From positions 62,001 through 126,000 of the forward strand of contig JAEHOE010000106.1 of assembly GCA_016858145.1 (NCBI GenBank): a stretch of 64,000 nt of DNA. Reading direction: 5' to 3'. This DNA is from Edaphochlamys debaryana. Lineage: Eukaryota; Chlorophyta; Chlorophyceae; Chlamydomonadales. The notes under the pieces were generated by a model, which was not told the origin of the DNA, did no database searches, and saw only the letters and a program-made list of their open reading frames with translations. The translations under genes and the position numbers were made by a program. Shown here in pieces: positions 31,001 through 44,109 of the stretch (position 1 is the stretch's first letter; the number at the start of each line of letters is the position of its first letter).

Positions 31001-34000
31001 ACGCAGCCCTAGCGTGTTGCCTTACGCATCCCACCCCCTCCCGTCCCTGTCCCTCCCTGCCACCCCCCCACCTGCGGCAATGCCCAGGGCGAGCTCCAAG
31101 ACCATGTGCTGAGGGTGGAGATGGAGGGGGACGGGGCAAGGTGCCGTACAGCGGATTGAGATCCAGGGAACCATCTCGCAGGCGTCACGCAGCACCGCAG
31201 CCACCACCAGCCAGCGAGGCGCAGTCTATTGCTCGAGAACTTTGCTTGATGCCCCCTTCCCAATGCTCCATTCAGAGACCCCCTCCGGCCCCCTCCGCCC
31301 CCCTCCCCCTTTACCAGATTGGGCCCGCCCTCCACCGTACGGCCGCTGCACATGCGTGCCATGCCGTGCATGCCCATCACGTGGCCGCTGCTATCGCGGC
31401 TCTGGTCGCGATCGCGGTCCTCGCCGGCCCCGCCGTGTGCCGTACCGTACGGCACTCGGTGCACCGACTGCGATGGCGACCCTCCCAGGCCTGGACAAGG
31501 AATGGTTTCAAGAGCAAAGAGTGGAAGGAAGGGTGAATGGCGAGGAAGCGGCACGATGGTTCGGTGTCCGCGTTACGGACGACCGTGCTACAACGGTACT
31601 TCTGTACGGCATGTGCGTACGGCCCGCGCACCTGTGTCTGTATTCACGAAGAACCTGCCCTTGAGCGCGCGCAGCAGTGTACCGCCGTCGCAGTACTCCT
31701 GGATGATGTACAGCCGCCAGTCCTGAAGGGGTGGTTTGGTTCGCACGAGAGCAGGTTCAGCTTCGCAGCAGCTGCTGGCGCCACTGGCACCTCTCAAACA
31801 AGCCCGCCAGACAACAACACCCGCAGACAACCCCGCCACAACCCCGCCACTGGCACCTCTCAGACAACCCCGCCTCATGTTCCTGAAAGCTAGAAAGCCC
31901 TTTCCAGTATGGGCACCAGTACCGTAGTGTAGGCATGGCCGCACCCCTAATACTGCCAAGCTTGGCCCCCTCGGGCTCAACCGTACGCCCGTATCAGTCG
32001 CACACAAACACCGGGCTAAGACAGGGATCGGATCTCGCCGGGCTTCTGCTTGCTTACGGTTTCCTCAATACCCAACACACCGGGCTAAGACAGGTCAAAC
32101 CCTAACACGTAAGCGCATATAGCAAGCACCAGGCTCACCCGTATGTCTGCCATGGAGCGCTCTCCGGTGGACGCACTGGACGCCGTGTTGCTGGTGGCGG
32201 TGGTCTTGGCGGTGAAGGCGCCCATGTCGCCCCCCCCCAGGGTGATGGTGGGGCGGCTGCCGCGGGAGGGCAGCACGCCGATGGGGCGGGCGTCCACGGC
32301 GTAGGTCGCCTGGCGGGGGAAGTAGGGGACGCGAGGAGCGAGGAGCGTGGAGCGTGGAGGGAGGGTGTTGGTAGGGGTGTTTGTAGCTGGGGAAAGGGAG
32401 GAGCGTGGAGCGTGGAGGGAGGCGGCGGAGAAGTTGGAAGGGGGCTTGCGTGTGGGCTGGTGGGCTGGCCGCTTGCGCACAGAGCATTGCAGCCGAGCAC
32501 AGCCCAGCACAGCGCGTATGGTACGGCAGCAGTGCGTCTCGTGCGGTACAACTCGGAGCCGAGTGCGGTGCTGGCTAGGTCGCGGCTGTTCAGGTGCAGC
32601 GGGTCGGGTCGGGTCAGCTGTCCCCGCCGTACCACGATGTTGGGGTGACTGATGGACTTGGACAGCGCGGCTTCCTGCAGCGCCACGCGGCGGCTGTACG
32701 ACGACTCCTGGAACAGAATGGTCTTGACGGCCACGGACAGGCCTTGCCACGTGCCTGTTTGTGGGATACGATCGGGCACATAGCACGGGGGTGGGGGTCG
32801 GTGAGTGCCGTTGGTCCTTTTAGGGGCCTTAATTTCGGGGCAGCAAAGCACTCGTATAATTTTAACCCGCCATGTCAGTAGAGCTGCAATTGGCCCAGAA
32901 CTCGATGGCGCGAAGGGTACGTGTGATGTGAGAACCGGACATGCTAGAAGTGCTTATCCCGAAGTAAAAGCGTAATCTGAGACGAGTATGGCAAGATCGC
33001 ACACCTCGGTACACGGTGCCGTAGCCGCCGGACGCGACGACGTCAAGCACCAGCAGTTGGTTGTCGTCGATCTCGCTCGACAGATCAACCGACAGGCTGT
33101 GCAGCTCGTCCAGAACCTGCACGTACGACAGAAGCATTACGGCGGTTGGTTGCGGTCGCTGGCAGTTCGCCGAGTCCTCATGTTGGGGGGAACGCCACGG
33201 GGGATTGAGAGGAATTGAACCCACCGCGGATTGGGTCCTCCCAGTGCCGCTCTTCGCCGCGACCTTGTTCGCCACAGCTCCAGACAGCGCAGCGAACGCC
33301 GACGGCGCCGCCGGGGCGCCGCCGGGCCTGCCGCCGCCGCCGCCGACGTCTCCCTGCTCCTCATCGCCGTAGTCATCGTCCTCCTCCGTACCGCTCGACC
33401 CTTCGTCTTCCTCGAGCGCCGCCGCTAGGGGCCCCGCCGGCGGCCGTCCGCCACCACCCCCGCCGTTGTGGTCTGAATAACGCTTTACTAACGCGACCGC
33501 ACCAACTGCCGTACTTGACTTGTCGTTGGCCTGGAAGTCGCCCATGCGGCCGCCGGCGGCGGCGGCGGCAGTCGAGGCCTCGCGGGAAGCCGTGCGAGCT
33601 GGGCTGTTGCCGCCGCCGGCGCTTGGGCTTCCGGCGATTGTGTGGCGGTACGCGGGGCCCGCCTGGGCCCCAATCGTTATGGGCGTAACGTACGGCGACT
33701 GCGCGGCTGTACTGCCGCCAACCGCCCCGCCCCGGACCAGTGAGCCGGAGTCGAGTGGCTCGCCTGCCCTCAGCCTGGATTGTGGGGTTTGCGTGAAGGT
33801 GGGGGGAGATGCATAAGGCAGCGGAGGAGCTGGTAGGAGGCTCGCGCCCGGTCGGGTTGGTGCAAGTGGTCAGAGCGACCGGAAACTAGAATGAGTCCAT
33901 GCGATGGTGCGAGAGGGACGGCAGAGCCAACTGAGAGGCAGGCTGTGGTAGGTTGAAGCTCCTGGTGTGGGTGGCGCCCTCGCTCAACCCCTCCCCTTCG

Positions 34001-37000
34001 GGAGGCGGTTCCCGCTGTAACCATCGCATCCTCATGGTGCAAAGCCATTCCCACTTTCCCTCTGCCCCGGCCAATGCCGCACAAACCGCCCTCCCTCCCC
34101 ACGACCCCCCCCCACCTGTCCATCACACGGCTCAGCCAGGACAGGCTGCCGCGCGCCGCAGCGCCCTTGGAGCCGCGGGGGGTGGAGGGGTCGCCTGCCA
34201 TGTTGCCAGAGTTGGGGCCCGGGGGGGTGGCCAGGGGCGGCAGGGGTCCGCCGGACTTGCTCCGTCGGGGGGAGCCCACGTGCTGCATCTGGGGCGGGGC
34301 GCAGGGGGAAAGGAAGGGTGAGGACGACAAAGGTTTTGCAGGGGCCGGCGGCTGACTCCAGAAATAATCCCAGTAGATATAGCCTGCCGTAGCCTCGGGG
34401 TTCGCCGGCCCCATACGGGCTCTGGTCGAGCGCGGTGCCCCATCGCTCCTCAAGACCCCCTTTCCCCCCCTTCCCCCTTTCCCCGCTTTCCCCCTAAAAC
34501 CCCCTTTCCCCTCAAGACTCCTTTTGCCCGCGTTGTTCCACCTACCTCTGTCGAGCGCACGAGTCCGCAACCCCACCCGCTCCCCCACCCCTCCCACCCT
34601 CCCGACCCACCTCTCCGTCGCCGGCGTACGTGGGCCTCCGCAAGGCCTTGCCCGCCCCCGCTCCAACCGTCCCGCGCTCCACACCGGTGACCGACCGCCC
34701 CCTCGCCCGGAACTTGGCCGCCGTCGCGGCCGCCTCCAGCTCCGCCAGGCCGCTGCCGCTGCGGCTCCTGCCGCTGCCGCCAGCGGCGAAGCGCGAGCCG
34801 CCGCCGCCAGCCGCCGCCGCCGGGGCCTCGACGTCGCCGCCGGCGGCCATCGCCATGCCCACATCCGCCGCGTGTTCGCCGCCGCCGTCAGCGCCGCCGC
34901 CGAGGAGAGGGCCGCTGCCGTCGCCGCTGCCGCCGGCGCCTATGCCGCTGCGCCGGGGCGTCACGACGCCGGGGGTGCCGACGCCGCCGGCCAGCTCCGC
35001 CGCCGTCAGCGCTGCGCCGCCGGCGGCGGCGGAGGACTTGGACGCTAGGGCGGTGGCGAGGACGTACCCGAGCGCAGCTTGGTTGCGGGGGGACATGCCC
35101 TTGAGGAGGGCTGAGTCATCAGACAAGGACCTGACAGGGGGGTGGAATGGGGAGTGTTTGTAGCTGATAAGCGGGAGAGCGTCTAGTTGTTAGTGGGATT
35201 TCCGGAGAAGGTGGAATGGGGAGGGGGGAGGCTGAGTCGGCACCTCGCCACCCAGAGATTCGCCCCGGCGTGCCCCCGCCCATCATCCATTCCTCCACGG
35301 AACAAAGCCCCGCCCGCCTGAGGCCCCAGCAGCCCCAGGCCAAGGCCCAGCGCCAGCCAGGCCCAACCCCAGCTCCGTGCAGGCCCAGCCAGGCCCCCTC
35401 ACTTCTCCGACGCTGACAGGCTCTTGCGGCTCGTGCTCTTGTTCTGGCTCCGACGCGACAGCACGAAGAACGCCGCCGCCGCCAGCACCGCCGCCGCCAG
35501 GACGCTGCCGATCACGATCCCGGCGATCGCGCCGCCAGAGAGCCCCTCGCCGCCGCCGTCGGTGGCGGTGCCGCTGTCAGCTGTGGGCGTTGTGTTGCGG
35601 CTGGTGTTGCCGTCGATCGTGGGAGCTGCGGCATGGGAGAGGGCGGGTGGAGATGGGGGTTGGTGGAGGCGCGTCGCCTGAGCATGGCTTGGAGTGATGG
35701 GTCACAACAGCCCCCATGTAACACAAAAGTTTCTCGCCACGAACGCACGCACGTTAGCACTCCAGAAGGCAGATCGAAGCCCTCCCCCCCCCCCTCTCCC
35801 CCCCCCCTCTCCACACCCCACGCGACCCACCCGTCACCAGAAGCTTCTGCATGTCGGTCCGTACGACGCCCAGCGTGCTCGTCAACAGCGGATCCACCAG
35901 CCGTACGGATCCCATGCCGCCAACCGCTGCCGTACCGCCGAGCGCCGTAGACGTACGGACGCCGGCTACGGCGCCCGCCGCCGCAACCACCGCCACGTCA
36001 CCCGTGGGCAGGGCTCGCCAGCCCCAGGGCTGGGGCCAGGCGGGGGCCTGGGAGGGCAAAGAAGGTCCAAGTCAACCGTTAAAAATGCGCAAAAGTTCCA
36101 ACCGCTCCCCCAACCGCCAACTTCCAGCCAACCGCCAACCGCCGGCCCACGCACCTTGAAGCCCATGTCCTCCAGCCCGCCGCACACGCCGCCACTCAGC
36201 AGCGACGCGGCCTCGTCAACGGCGTCCCTCCAGGCGGCCAGGGTGGAGGCGGCGGCCTCGGCCTCCAGCGCCCGGCTGCTGTTGTAGCCGCCTGCAGGTG
36301 CGGCGGGGGTGGTGGTGTGGTGTTGACGGGAAAGGGAGCGGAAAGTCAGGTGCAAGCCAAGCCAAGCCGGTGTGGGTTTTTCAATAAGGTTCAGTTTGCA
36401 TATCTCTATCTTATGCAGTTGAGGGCGGGAAACTTATCGACAATCAACATGAGCGACGTTGCAGGGGGGCACACAAGGGCGTCCACCTCATACCGCGCTC
36501 AACACCACCTTTGCACACGCGCGCGCACGCCCACGCGCCCACGCACCTGTCAGCGGGTCGTCGTCCGGCTCCAGCGGCAGCGGCGCCCCCGCCCTCACGG
36601 CGCAGGCGATGACCACCAGCACCTCCTCCCGCGAGAGCGTCAGGGAGCAGCCCTCGAGCGACAGCGAGGGCAGCTGGGCGGCGGGCAGGGAGGCGTTGGC
36701 GTAGGCGGCCCTGGGGGGGAAGGGTGAGGGAGGGGGAGGGGAGGGGGCGGGGGCCGAGGTTCAGGTTTTGAGAAGGCATCTAAAGCGGGGGGCGGGGGTC
36801 CGGCGTAGTATGGATGTACTGTTTGGGGCGACAGAGAAGGCTGGGGACGGCAGCCTGGCGTCCTTCTTGGATCTGGATCGCAGAGGGCTTGGCGCGTCGT
36901 GTTGTCATCAATTCTTACCTCGAAGGCGCGAGCGCCCAGGTCTGTAGCTGCAGGAACTCCGCCTTCAGAGGAGCCACCAGGAGCGGCGCCGGCGGCGGCC

Positions 37001-40000
37001 CCGGCGGCCGCGGCGGCGGCGGCGGCAGCCCGGCGGCGGCGGCGACGGCTCCCTCCGTCAGCGCCGCCAGGTTGAATCCGTCGAACGACGTGATCGACGT
37101 GGTTCCAGGGCTGGATCCAGGCGTGGAGTCAGAGGTGGATCCCGACGGGATCGAGACGTCGTCCGACAGACTGGCGGTGGAGACCAGAACGCCCTCGCCG
37201 CCCGGCGGCGGCGGCGGCGCCGGCGGCGGCGGCGCGGGGAACGCGGGGTCGCCTGTGATGTTGAGGAGCCAGCCGGATCGCACCAGGCTGAGCCCCCGCA
37301 GCGTCAGCGCCGCCGCGCCGGCGACGGCGCCGCCAGCGGCGGCGGCGGCAGCGGTGGCGGCGGCGCGGCCGGGGCTGAAGAAGGCCGAGCCCAGGCCCCA
37401 ATCGATCAGGCGCGCCGCGTCCGGTGGGTAGGGCTGGAGCGTGGTGGGAAGTGCAAGCGTCGCGCCGCCGACGGGCCACCGGGGGCGGCGCAGGGTGAGG
37501 TTGGCAGTGAGCTGGAGGAGCAGGACGGGCGGGGCTGCGGGCAGGCGGAAGGAATGGAGGGGGAGGGAGAGCGAGTCAGCATGTTGGGGGCAACCGCAGA
37601 AAGGTGAAACGCGCAGGAACCGTGCAACCCCAGCTTCGCACCATTCAGAGACAGGATGCCCGTCGCCGCCGCCATCGCCGTCAGTGTCACCGCCGGCAGC
37701 GCCGCCGCCGCCATGAGCTCCGCCTCCGTCGCCGCCGCCAGTAGCAGCGTCGGCGGCGGCGGCTCGCGAGCGCGCGGGTCGACCAGCGCCACCAGCGCCG
37801 CCGCCGCCGCCGAGCCGCCAGTGTCGTTGGCGGCGGCGGCGCTGGGCGCCAGCGGCGCCGCATCCGCGCCGGCGGCGGCTGCCGCCGCCGCCACGCCCTC
37901 CAGCGCTGACGTGGCATTGTCCGTGAAGGTGGTGTCGGCGGCCGAGAGCCCCAGCAGGAGGCCCGAGCGGAGGCGCAGGCGGCCGGGGCCGAACTCGGGG
38001 CCCTGTGGGGTGGCGCATGAGGAAAGGGGACACGAGTCAAGGTCGGGTACAGGAGCGTGAGAGCGCGAGGCAAAACACCGATAGGTTTTTTTCCATGGGG
38101 TGCTTCACGGCATCGGCGAGCCCACCCGATCCCCACCCCGCTCCCCACGCACTCCCACAACCCCCACGCTCCCGCCACCTCACGCCAACCCCGCCACCCC
38201 ACGCAGATCCCCGCCACCCACCGCCATGCGCTGAGCCAGCGCCGAGCGCCAACCCAACAGCGCGTCCCCCGCCGCCGCCGACGCCGCCGCGCCGCCGGCG
38301 GTGGTCAGCAGCGCGGCCCAGTGGGTGAGCGCGCGGACCTCGTGGGAGGGGAGCAGCAGGGCGCAGCCGGAGAGGTGCAGCGCCTGGGGGCCGGGGGGCG
38401 GGGGCCAGGAGGGCGAGCGCCTGCACGGGGGAGGGAGCGGGGGAGGAGCGGGGCGGAGCGGTGGCGTTTGAGGGCGGCTCCAGCCCACACTGAATGCCTC
38501 TTCCGCGCCGCCCAACGCACAGCCCAGCGGCGGCGCTGCCACACTGCACTGGCAGCTCACGACAACACGGAGGCGACCCTCCACTCGACACAACATCCTC
38601 TTCAGTTGGCTGTATACTTGTTTGGCCTTGGCCCAGTCAACCCACCCCACCTGGTGGCTTGGAAAGCGTCAAGCGACGCAGCCATGTAGCTGAGCGGGTG
38701 CCGTACAAGGCCCAGTACGGTAAGATTCTCCAGCCGTACGCTCGCGCCGCCGCGCACCGCCAGCAGCGCCGGCACGAACCCTAGGTCGAGCGCGGCGAAG
38801 GGGGCGTCGGGGAGGGGGGCGTCGGGGGGGCCGGGGGGCGCGGCGGGGTCCGTGGCGGGGGCGGGGGGCAGCGAGCCCGCTCGGAGGGTGATGCTTTGGA
38901 GGATGAGGAGGGGCGGGGGCGATGAGGCGGGGGCGGCGGAGTCCGAGGAAGCTGCGCGGGTGGACGTGAGGGAGTCGGGCAGGGACACGACGGAGCCGGC
39001 GGGGAGGGTGATGACGTGGCTGGTTGGGGACGAGCAGTCGGGGGCCTGGGGGTAGGCAAGGGATGGGGGCGGGGAAGGGGGGAGCAATTGTTTAGGAATT
39101 GTTAAGGAAGGGGGCGACAGCGTGAGCACGAGCGTGTGTCCCCGGAGCGCTCGGAGGCTCCGGCCGCGGGCCACGCCGCTGCACTGCCAGGCCTGGCCGG
39201 GCCACGCCTTCCCTGAAGCAACCCCCAGACGTGGATGCAGTCACGTAGAAAGGTGCAACGTGGAGCAGGGCGTTCCGGTACGACTGTACGACTGACCATA
39301 ACCGTTTCGGGTGCCTTAGTCACACCTGCGTCAGGCTGATGGCCGCCAGGGCGCTGAGCAGTGCGTTCCCGTCGGCCGTCTCCCAGGGTGTGCTGGGGGC
39401 GGCGGACCGCGCCACGTCGCAGGCGGCTGCGTCAAAGTCCTCAGAAGACTGTCGGGGGCGTGGAGGACAGCGGTGAAGTAGCAGGTTAGCGGCAGCAGGT
39501 GAACGAGACCCCAACCACCAACCACCAACCGCCCTCAACCAACCAATCCCCAACCACCCGCACCTCGCACGTGAGCGCCAACTCCTGGGCCGTGAGGGCC
39601 CCCCGGGTCCAGGCCCGAATGTGGGCGCGCGGGAAGGCGAACTGGGGGCCAAGGGCGGCGGGCGGCAGGGGCGGGGCGGGCAATTCAGGAGATGGGAGTG
39701 GGGCTACTGTGGACGCTGCCCCTCCGGAGCGCGTTGGTGGTCCAGACCCGGCCCCGCCCACCCACGGCGCGAAGACAGCATTGCGGGACTTCTGTGAACC
39801 TGGACCCAGTGCAACCAACCCCACTGCAACACACCTCCACCCCCACTCAGGCTCCGTGAGCCCAGCTTCTGCAAGCGTGGCTCCTATCCCCACACTCAAT
39901 CAATCTGGGCGCTTCTTGCAACGACCAAAATCTCGGGCAAGACTTTGCGCTACATTGATACTCCTTCGATCCACAACTCCCTGCTGAAACTTGAAGAAAC

Positions 40001-41973
40001 CCACGATCCCGACCCACGCAGCCTCAGCCGCAATCCCCAAACGCACCCGCACGAAGTTGGCGTCGTCCGTGGCATTGGCCGGACCCGGCTGCGACGCCTG
40101 CTGCGCCTCCCACAGCGAGCGCAGCACGGAGCACCGCACGCGCATCGTGCTGTACGACACGTGTACGGCAGCCCCCGACTGCAGCCTCACGCCGGGCAGC
40201 AGCGGCAGCAGCAGCGCCGACAGGTCCGGCGGCGGCGGTGGTGGCGGCGGCAGCCCCGGCGGCGGCGGCGGCGATGCATCCGCCTCCGCCGCCCGCCGGC
40301 GGAGCAGCGACCGCTGTCGCCGCGCCAGCGGCGGCGGCGACAGCGGCGGCGGCACGGCCGGGGGTGGCACGTCCGGCGCTGGAGCCGGCAGCGGCGGCAG
40401 CGGCCCTGACGGCGGCGTCGTCAGGCTGCCGTACACCGGCGGCGTGTGGCCGGGGACCACCCCGTCCTCTCCGCCGCCGGAGATGATGTTGCCGCCGTAC
40501 TGCCCCGTGGGCGCCAGGGGGGGCGCCACGGACACCCCGTGCTCGCTGTCGTTCCTGCCGTACCCGTAACCCGGGATGTAACCCGGCGGCGCGTACGAGC
40601 CCGTGGTGGGTCGCCAGTTGATCACGCCGCCGAGGGAGCCCGTGCCGGGCACGATGCGCGGCGGCGGCCGGCGCGGCCGCGGCGGCGGGCTGGTCGCCGC
40701 CAGCGGCGGGGAGGGCGGCGGCGGCGAGGGCGGCGGCGGGAAGGGCGCCCACATGAGGTCTAGATCGAAGCCCGTGAGCCGCAGGCGGACGCCTGGGGGG
40801 AGGGGGAAGGAGGGGCGGGTATTTGTTGCTGAGGGGGGGCGGGGGAAAGCTCAGTTTAGTGAGGGCGTGGTGAGGGCGTGGTGAGCCGGCAGGGGGCCAA
40901 GCAGCGACAGGGTGAGTTAGGGGCCGCTTTATGTAAGCCGAGGAGGCATGGGCGATTGGAGCCCTGAACCCCTGCCCAGAACCCCGTGCACGACGTGCTT
41001 CGTCCCTGAGCGGCAGAGTTCCGCACCACCCCCCCCCAAACCCGGCATTCCTCGAAAGTGAGGCTGAGGTCACTATCCCCTTTTCAAGAGCTGTAAGCAT
41101 CAGCCCGTTTGCAGGCTGTAGTTGAGGCGAGTGGGGGCGGGGGGGCTGCAGACCGCGCCGGCGCCAAAACCGGCAGCGGGCGTTTAAACGCCCCCTCCGC
41201 CAGCGTTCGACCCTGGCCGCCTGCGCTGTCCCAGAAACCCGTCTGCTGGAGCCCTTGACCGCAGGCTGTGCTGATATCCATCAAGCTTGGGCCCGAGTCG
41301 AGGCTCGGGTCGAGGTTCGTTCCCGCCGCACGCTGCCGTGTCACCCCTCGCGGTCCGTCTCCAGCGCTCGGCGCCTCTCGGCGGGTGGCTTCGCCGTCGC
41401 GCCCGCGACGCCGGATTTCGCAAGTTATGCGCAAACTAGACCGTCCTCTTTCCCTAAAGAAGTATAACTCGCGCGCAACCGTCAGCTCGCCGGCGCGGTG
41501 GGCGATGTGAGCGCCGCGGCCCAGCCCCAGTAGGTGTGACTCGACCGTATGAGCGTGCAACTAGCGATAGGGATTGCCGCGATCCTCATCACCCCTGTCA
41601 GTTGTCTCGTTCTGGTTCCCGTTCGGCAGCGGGCAGCCCAACCGTGCAGGGTGCGGGGCGGGCAAGCGGCCTCTGTTGCTGTTCACAAGCTCTTCTCACC
41701 AGGTTGAACCTCAAGCTTGATGGAGGCAGCATCCAGGGGCAGCTCCACGCCACTCCTCCTAACAGACGACCCTGCCAGAAGCGCTGTGTCTCGGTCCACC
41801 CTCCCCGTCCTCGCAGCGACGTCCTGCTTGCTTTGTACGTATAAGAGCGCCTCCGGCATGCGATCAAAGTCCAGTGGCACGTCGTCGGCGCGAACTGACA
41901 CCGCGCCGAGAACGAAAAGCATGGCCCACGCCAGCACTGCGCGCGGGCGTGAGCCATGCCTATTCCTACGCAT
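25099..41973 (-). CDS. Receptor-like TKL-type protein kinase, 33 exons, 3,214 aa
   Basis: Exons (high to low): 41700-41973, 40047-40792, 39564-39641, 39326-39448, 38651-39183, 38222-38420, 37642-38002, 36919-37534, 36547-36710, 36155-36291, 35831-36047, 35403-35625, 34611-35130, 34116-34288, 33225-33774, 33005-33116, 32633-32754, 32139-32309, 31632-31722, 31315-31490, 31072-31108, 30849-30939, 30574-30607, 30331-30393, 30149-30199, 29876-30013, 29558-29659, 28889-29410, 28158-28733, 27814-27974, 26251-27637, 25755-26096, 25099-25653. All phases agree. Features: cleavable signal peptide (about 1-28), PPPPSPPPPSPP-rich ectodomain with recurrent short strand-like motifs, TM helix 1182-1204, kinase domain about 1639-2034 (Gly loop SGGYG at 1667-1671, Lys1686 in VAVK, Glu1703, HGD at 1886-1888, DFG at 1912, APE Glu1933), then a 1,180-residue Gly/Ala/Pro/Ser tail. 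Likely a surface signalling receptor; ligand and substrate unknown. HGD in place of HRD makes it a non-RD kinase. Exon 5 may hold one small extra intron. Confidence 0.87.
26246..26256 (-). other. GC-AG intron donor in the kinase tail
   Basis: The large tail exon ends CTGCAG followed by gcaagg, the typical context of rare GC donors. Reading through would break the frame, whereas splicing to 26096 restores it. The same donor is kept in all four tail copies (for example 1256 and 9868). Confidence 0.75.
31760..31880. repeat. Imperfect tandem repeat in a kinase intron
   Basis: Two copies of a CTGGCACCTCTCA-ACAA-CCCGCC word separated by degenerate ACAACCCCGCCA units, within the intron between the exons at 32139-32309 and 31632-31722. 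The same intron carries an 18 bp direct repeat (ACACCGGGCTAAGACAGG) at about 32007 and 32078. Confidence 0.7.
32335..32430. repeat. GAGCGTGGAGCGTGGAGGGAGG repeats in a kinase intron
   Basis: The word GAGGAGCGTGGAGCGTGGAG occurs twice about 60 bp apart in the intron between the exons at 32633-32754 and 32139-32309. It is a local tandem duplication without coding role. Confidence 0.7.
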
Positions 41974-42394
41974 AGCGCAAGCTGGCTAAGCCATTGGTAG
42001 GTGCGGAGCAACTCCCCACGTCTCCCACGGCCTCTGCATTGCGTTCTTCTGTATTATAAGTATCAACCAGCGTAAAGTTTTCAAGCTAACAGCGGGCAGC
42101 CCTGTTTGTGGCCGCACGTCGGAGCCTCTGGGTGTGACCAAATTTGCCCAGACCAAGAGTGGCAAGCGTATGTGGAGCCTTGTTTCACTATGTACGCATA
42201 TCTCAGTTCAGGTCGTGGTGAAACGGGTTACTGCACTGGGCACGTCGGGGCATGAGATGCCCCACTCGATGGCGGAGTCCAGTGGCGTTTCTTGTTGTCA
42301 GCGCCATTGCAGAGTGCGTTTAACTTGACGAGCTTAAGCGTTTGCACTTGAAACTGTGCACCCACTCCCTTGCGTTAAAGATCTAGGGCGCAAA
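41974..42394. promoter_or_regulatory. Shared divergent promoter region, kinase / MED4
   Basis: 421 bp separate the start codons of the kinase (minus) and MED4 (plus). This stretch must hold both 5' UTRs and both core promoters. An AT-rich word (TATTATAAG) lies near 42052-42060, but I cannot tell which gene it would serve. The stretch is visibly less GC-rich than the surrounding coding sequence. Confidence 0.6.
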
Positions 42395-44109
42395 ATGGCG
42401 GAAGCACCGCTGCAGGCGCTCGCCGCCAGCGTGTCGGCAGCGTGCGCAAGCTTTCAGGCCAGTCTATTTAATGAACCGCATGGGGCTGAGCCTGGGGCGC
42501 CAGGGCTGCTCGGTGGCGCTTCATCGCAGCCATCCGCTTCGTTCGCCAGCGTCACCGCCCTAACGCAGCTGCTCCGGGAGCACCAAGAGCTAATCGCACG
42601 ACTGTCGGTTGATCCTGGGCCAGCATCAGCGGGGCGCGGCGAGCCCGAACACGCGGAGCTTGCGACGGTGGCAGCCAAGCGGGAGCGCGTGTTGACTCAG
42701 GGTTTGACCGCGCTGGGGGCTGTTGCGGTGTCCATGAGGGCGGTGCTGGATGACGTGGAGGAGCTGGCACCAGAGGACAACGGCTACCAGCCCAGCGTCA
42801 AGGTAGGGGCAGCCGTGTGTGTTTGGGAAGGGGGGGGGGAGGGGAGGGGCGGCTCGCGTTTGGGGAGGGGGCGGGGGGTGCCACAGGGTTGGGGTGCGGG
42901 GATGGGCTCTAACCAGAGCATACATTGGAAAGGAGCCCCTCTCTTACTCTTGCTCCGGCTGGCGAGCTGGGGCCGACGTGCCAGAGCTGCCGGTAGCAGT
43001 AGAGGTGCCTACCCCGCGCTGCCGAAACTGCGCTCTGTTAGCGGGTGCCGTGCCTGCCTGCCGTACGAGGTGCCGTACTGGCTGCGGCGTGTGCAGCAAT
43101 GGGTGAGGGGTTGGTGCGGGGGCGATAGAGCTGGGGTACGCGACTGGTGGATGCCGCAGGCATGCTGCGAATTGGGAAGGAAGTCTGGGAGCAAGAGTCT
43201 TAGGTCGAGCTCGAGCTCTGACTGCTTCCCTGGCCCTTGTGCGTGGCATTGCGGAGAGGGGTTTGAGTGCAGCTCGCCTTAAGGGGAGGGATGCAGCCCG
43301 AGGTCCTGGCCTGTGGGACGAGCCCTGCGGCTCCGAGGAGAGCGCACCCCGGCACACCTCCCCCCGTCAGCTGCTGGGAGCCCTGCTCTCTTCCCTCCAA
43401 CCCTCCTCCCCTCCCCTCCTCTCACCTCCAGCCCTCCTCCCCACCCCGCCCCTCCCTCTGCCCCCACCCCCAGGAGCTGCTCGCCCTGGGCCACCGCCTG
43501 CGCTACACCACCTTCGCCACCACGGGCCTCTACGCGGGCGAGCCCTCGCCCCAGCAGCTGCACTTCGACCACGCCACCCTTTGGGAGCGGGCGCTGGCGG
43601 AGCGGCACCAGGCCATGGCCTCCTCCGCACACGGGGGGCCGCCGGGCCTTGGTGGAGACGCAGCCGCAGCCGCGGGGGCGGGGGCAGCGGTGGTGGTGGT
43701 GGACCCAAGGGCCGAGGCGGCGTGCGCGACGCTGCTCAAGAACCTGGTGGACGCCGGGTGGACGCCCGACGCGGGCTTTCCGGAGCCGGTGCTGGCGTTT
43801 CTGTCCGAGATGCCGGGCGCCGTGGAGGTGCTGCGGCGGCTGGTGGAGGAGCGGTTCTTCGGGGGCGGCGCGGGCGCGGGGGGCGCGGGTGCGGGAGGAG
43901 GCGTGGAAGGGGCGGAAGGCGCGGGAGCTGCGGGAGCAGGGGCGGGAGGTGTGGGGGCGGGCGGGCAGCAGCAGGCGCAGGCGCAGCAGCAGCAGCAGGC
44001 GGAGGCCAAGCCGGCCAATCCGGCGTCGAGGCTGGTCAACAAGCTGCTGCTGGACGAGGACTCGGATGAGGATGACGAGGATGACTCGGACGAGAGCGAC
44101 GATGACTAA
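42395..44109 (+). CDS. MED4: Mediator complex subunit 4 (MED4), 347 aa
   Basis: Two exons, 42395-42802 and 43474-44109, joined in phase 0. MED4 belongs to the middle module of Mediator, which links transcription factors to RNA polymerase II in the nucleus. Exon 1 gives a helical region (LLREHQELIARL, then RERVLTQGLTALGAVAVSM) matching the MED4 coiled-coil core. Exon 2 opens with ELLALGHRLRYTTFA, which matches the conserved E-hydrophobic-A-R-TTFA segment diagnostic of MED4. The C-terminus is Gly/Ala/Gln-rich and ends in an acidic Asp/Glu/Ser run. The ATG at 42395 is chosen because an upstream in-frame GTG is not a normal eukaryotic start and the ATG has the context AAAATGG. It is divergent from the kinase gene. 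Confidence 0.8.

Noticed and set aside
41084..41560. Minus-strand open frame of 158 codons between kinase exons 1 and 2
   Set aside because: Exon 1 (phase 1) joins exon 2 at 40792 directly and restores a smooth ectodomain reading (KLEVQPG then VRLRLTG). Including the frame needs poor splice sites and breaks phase.
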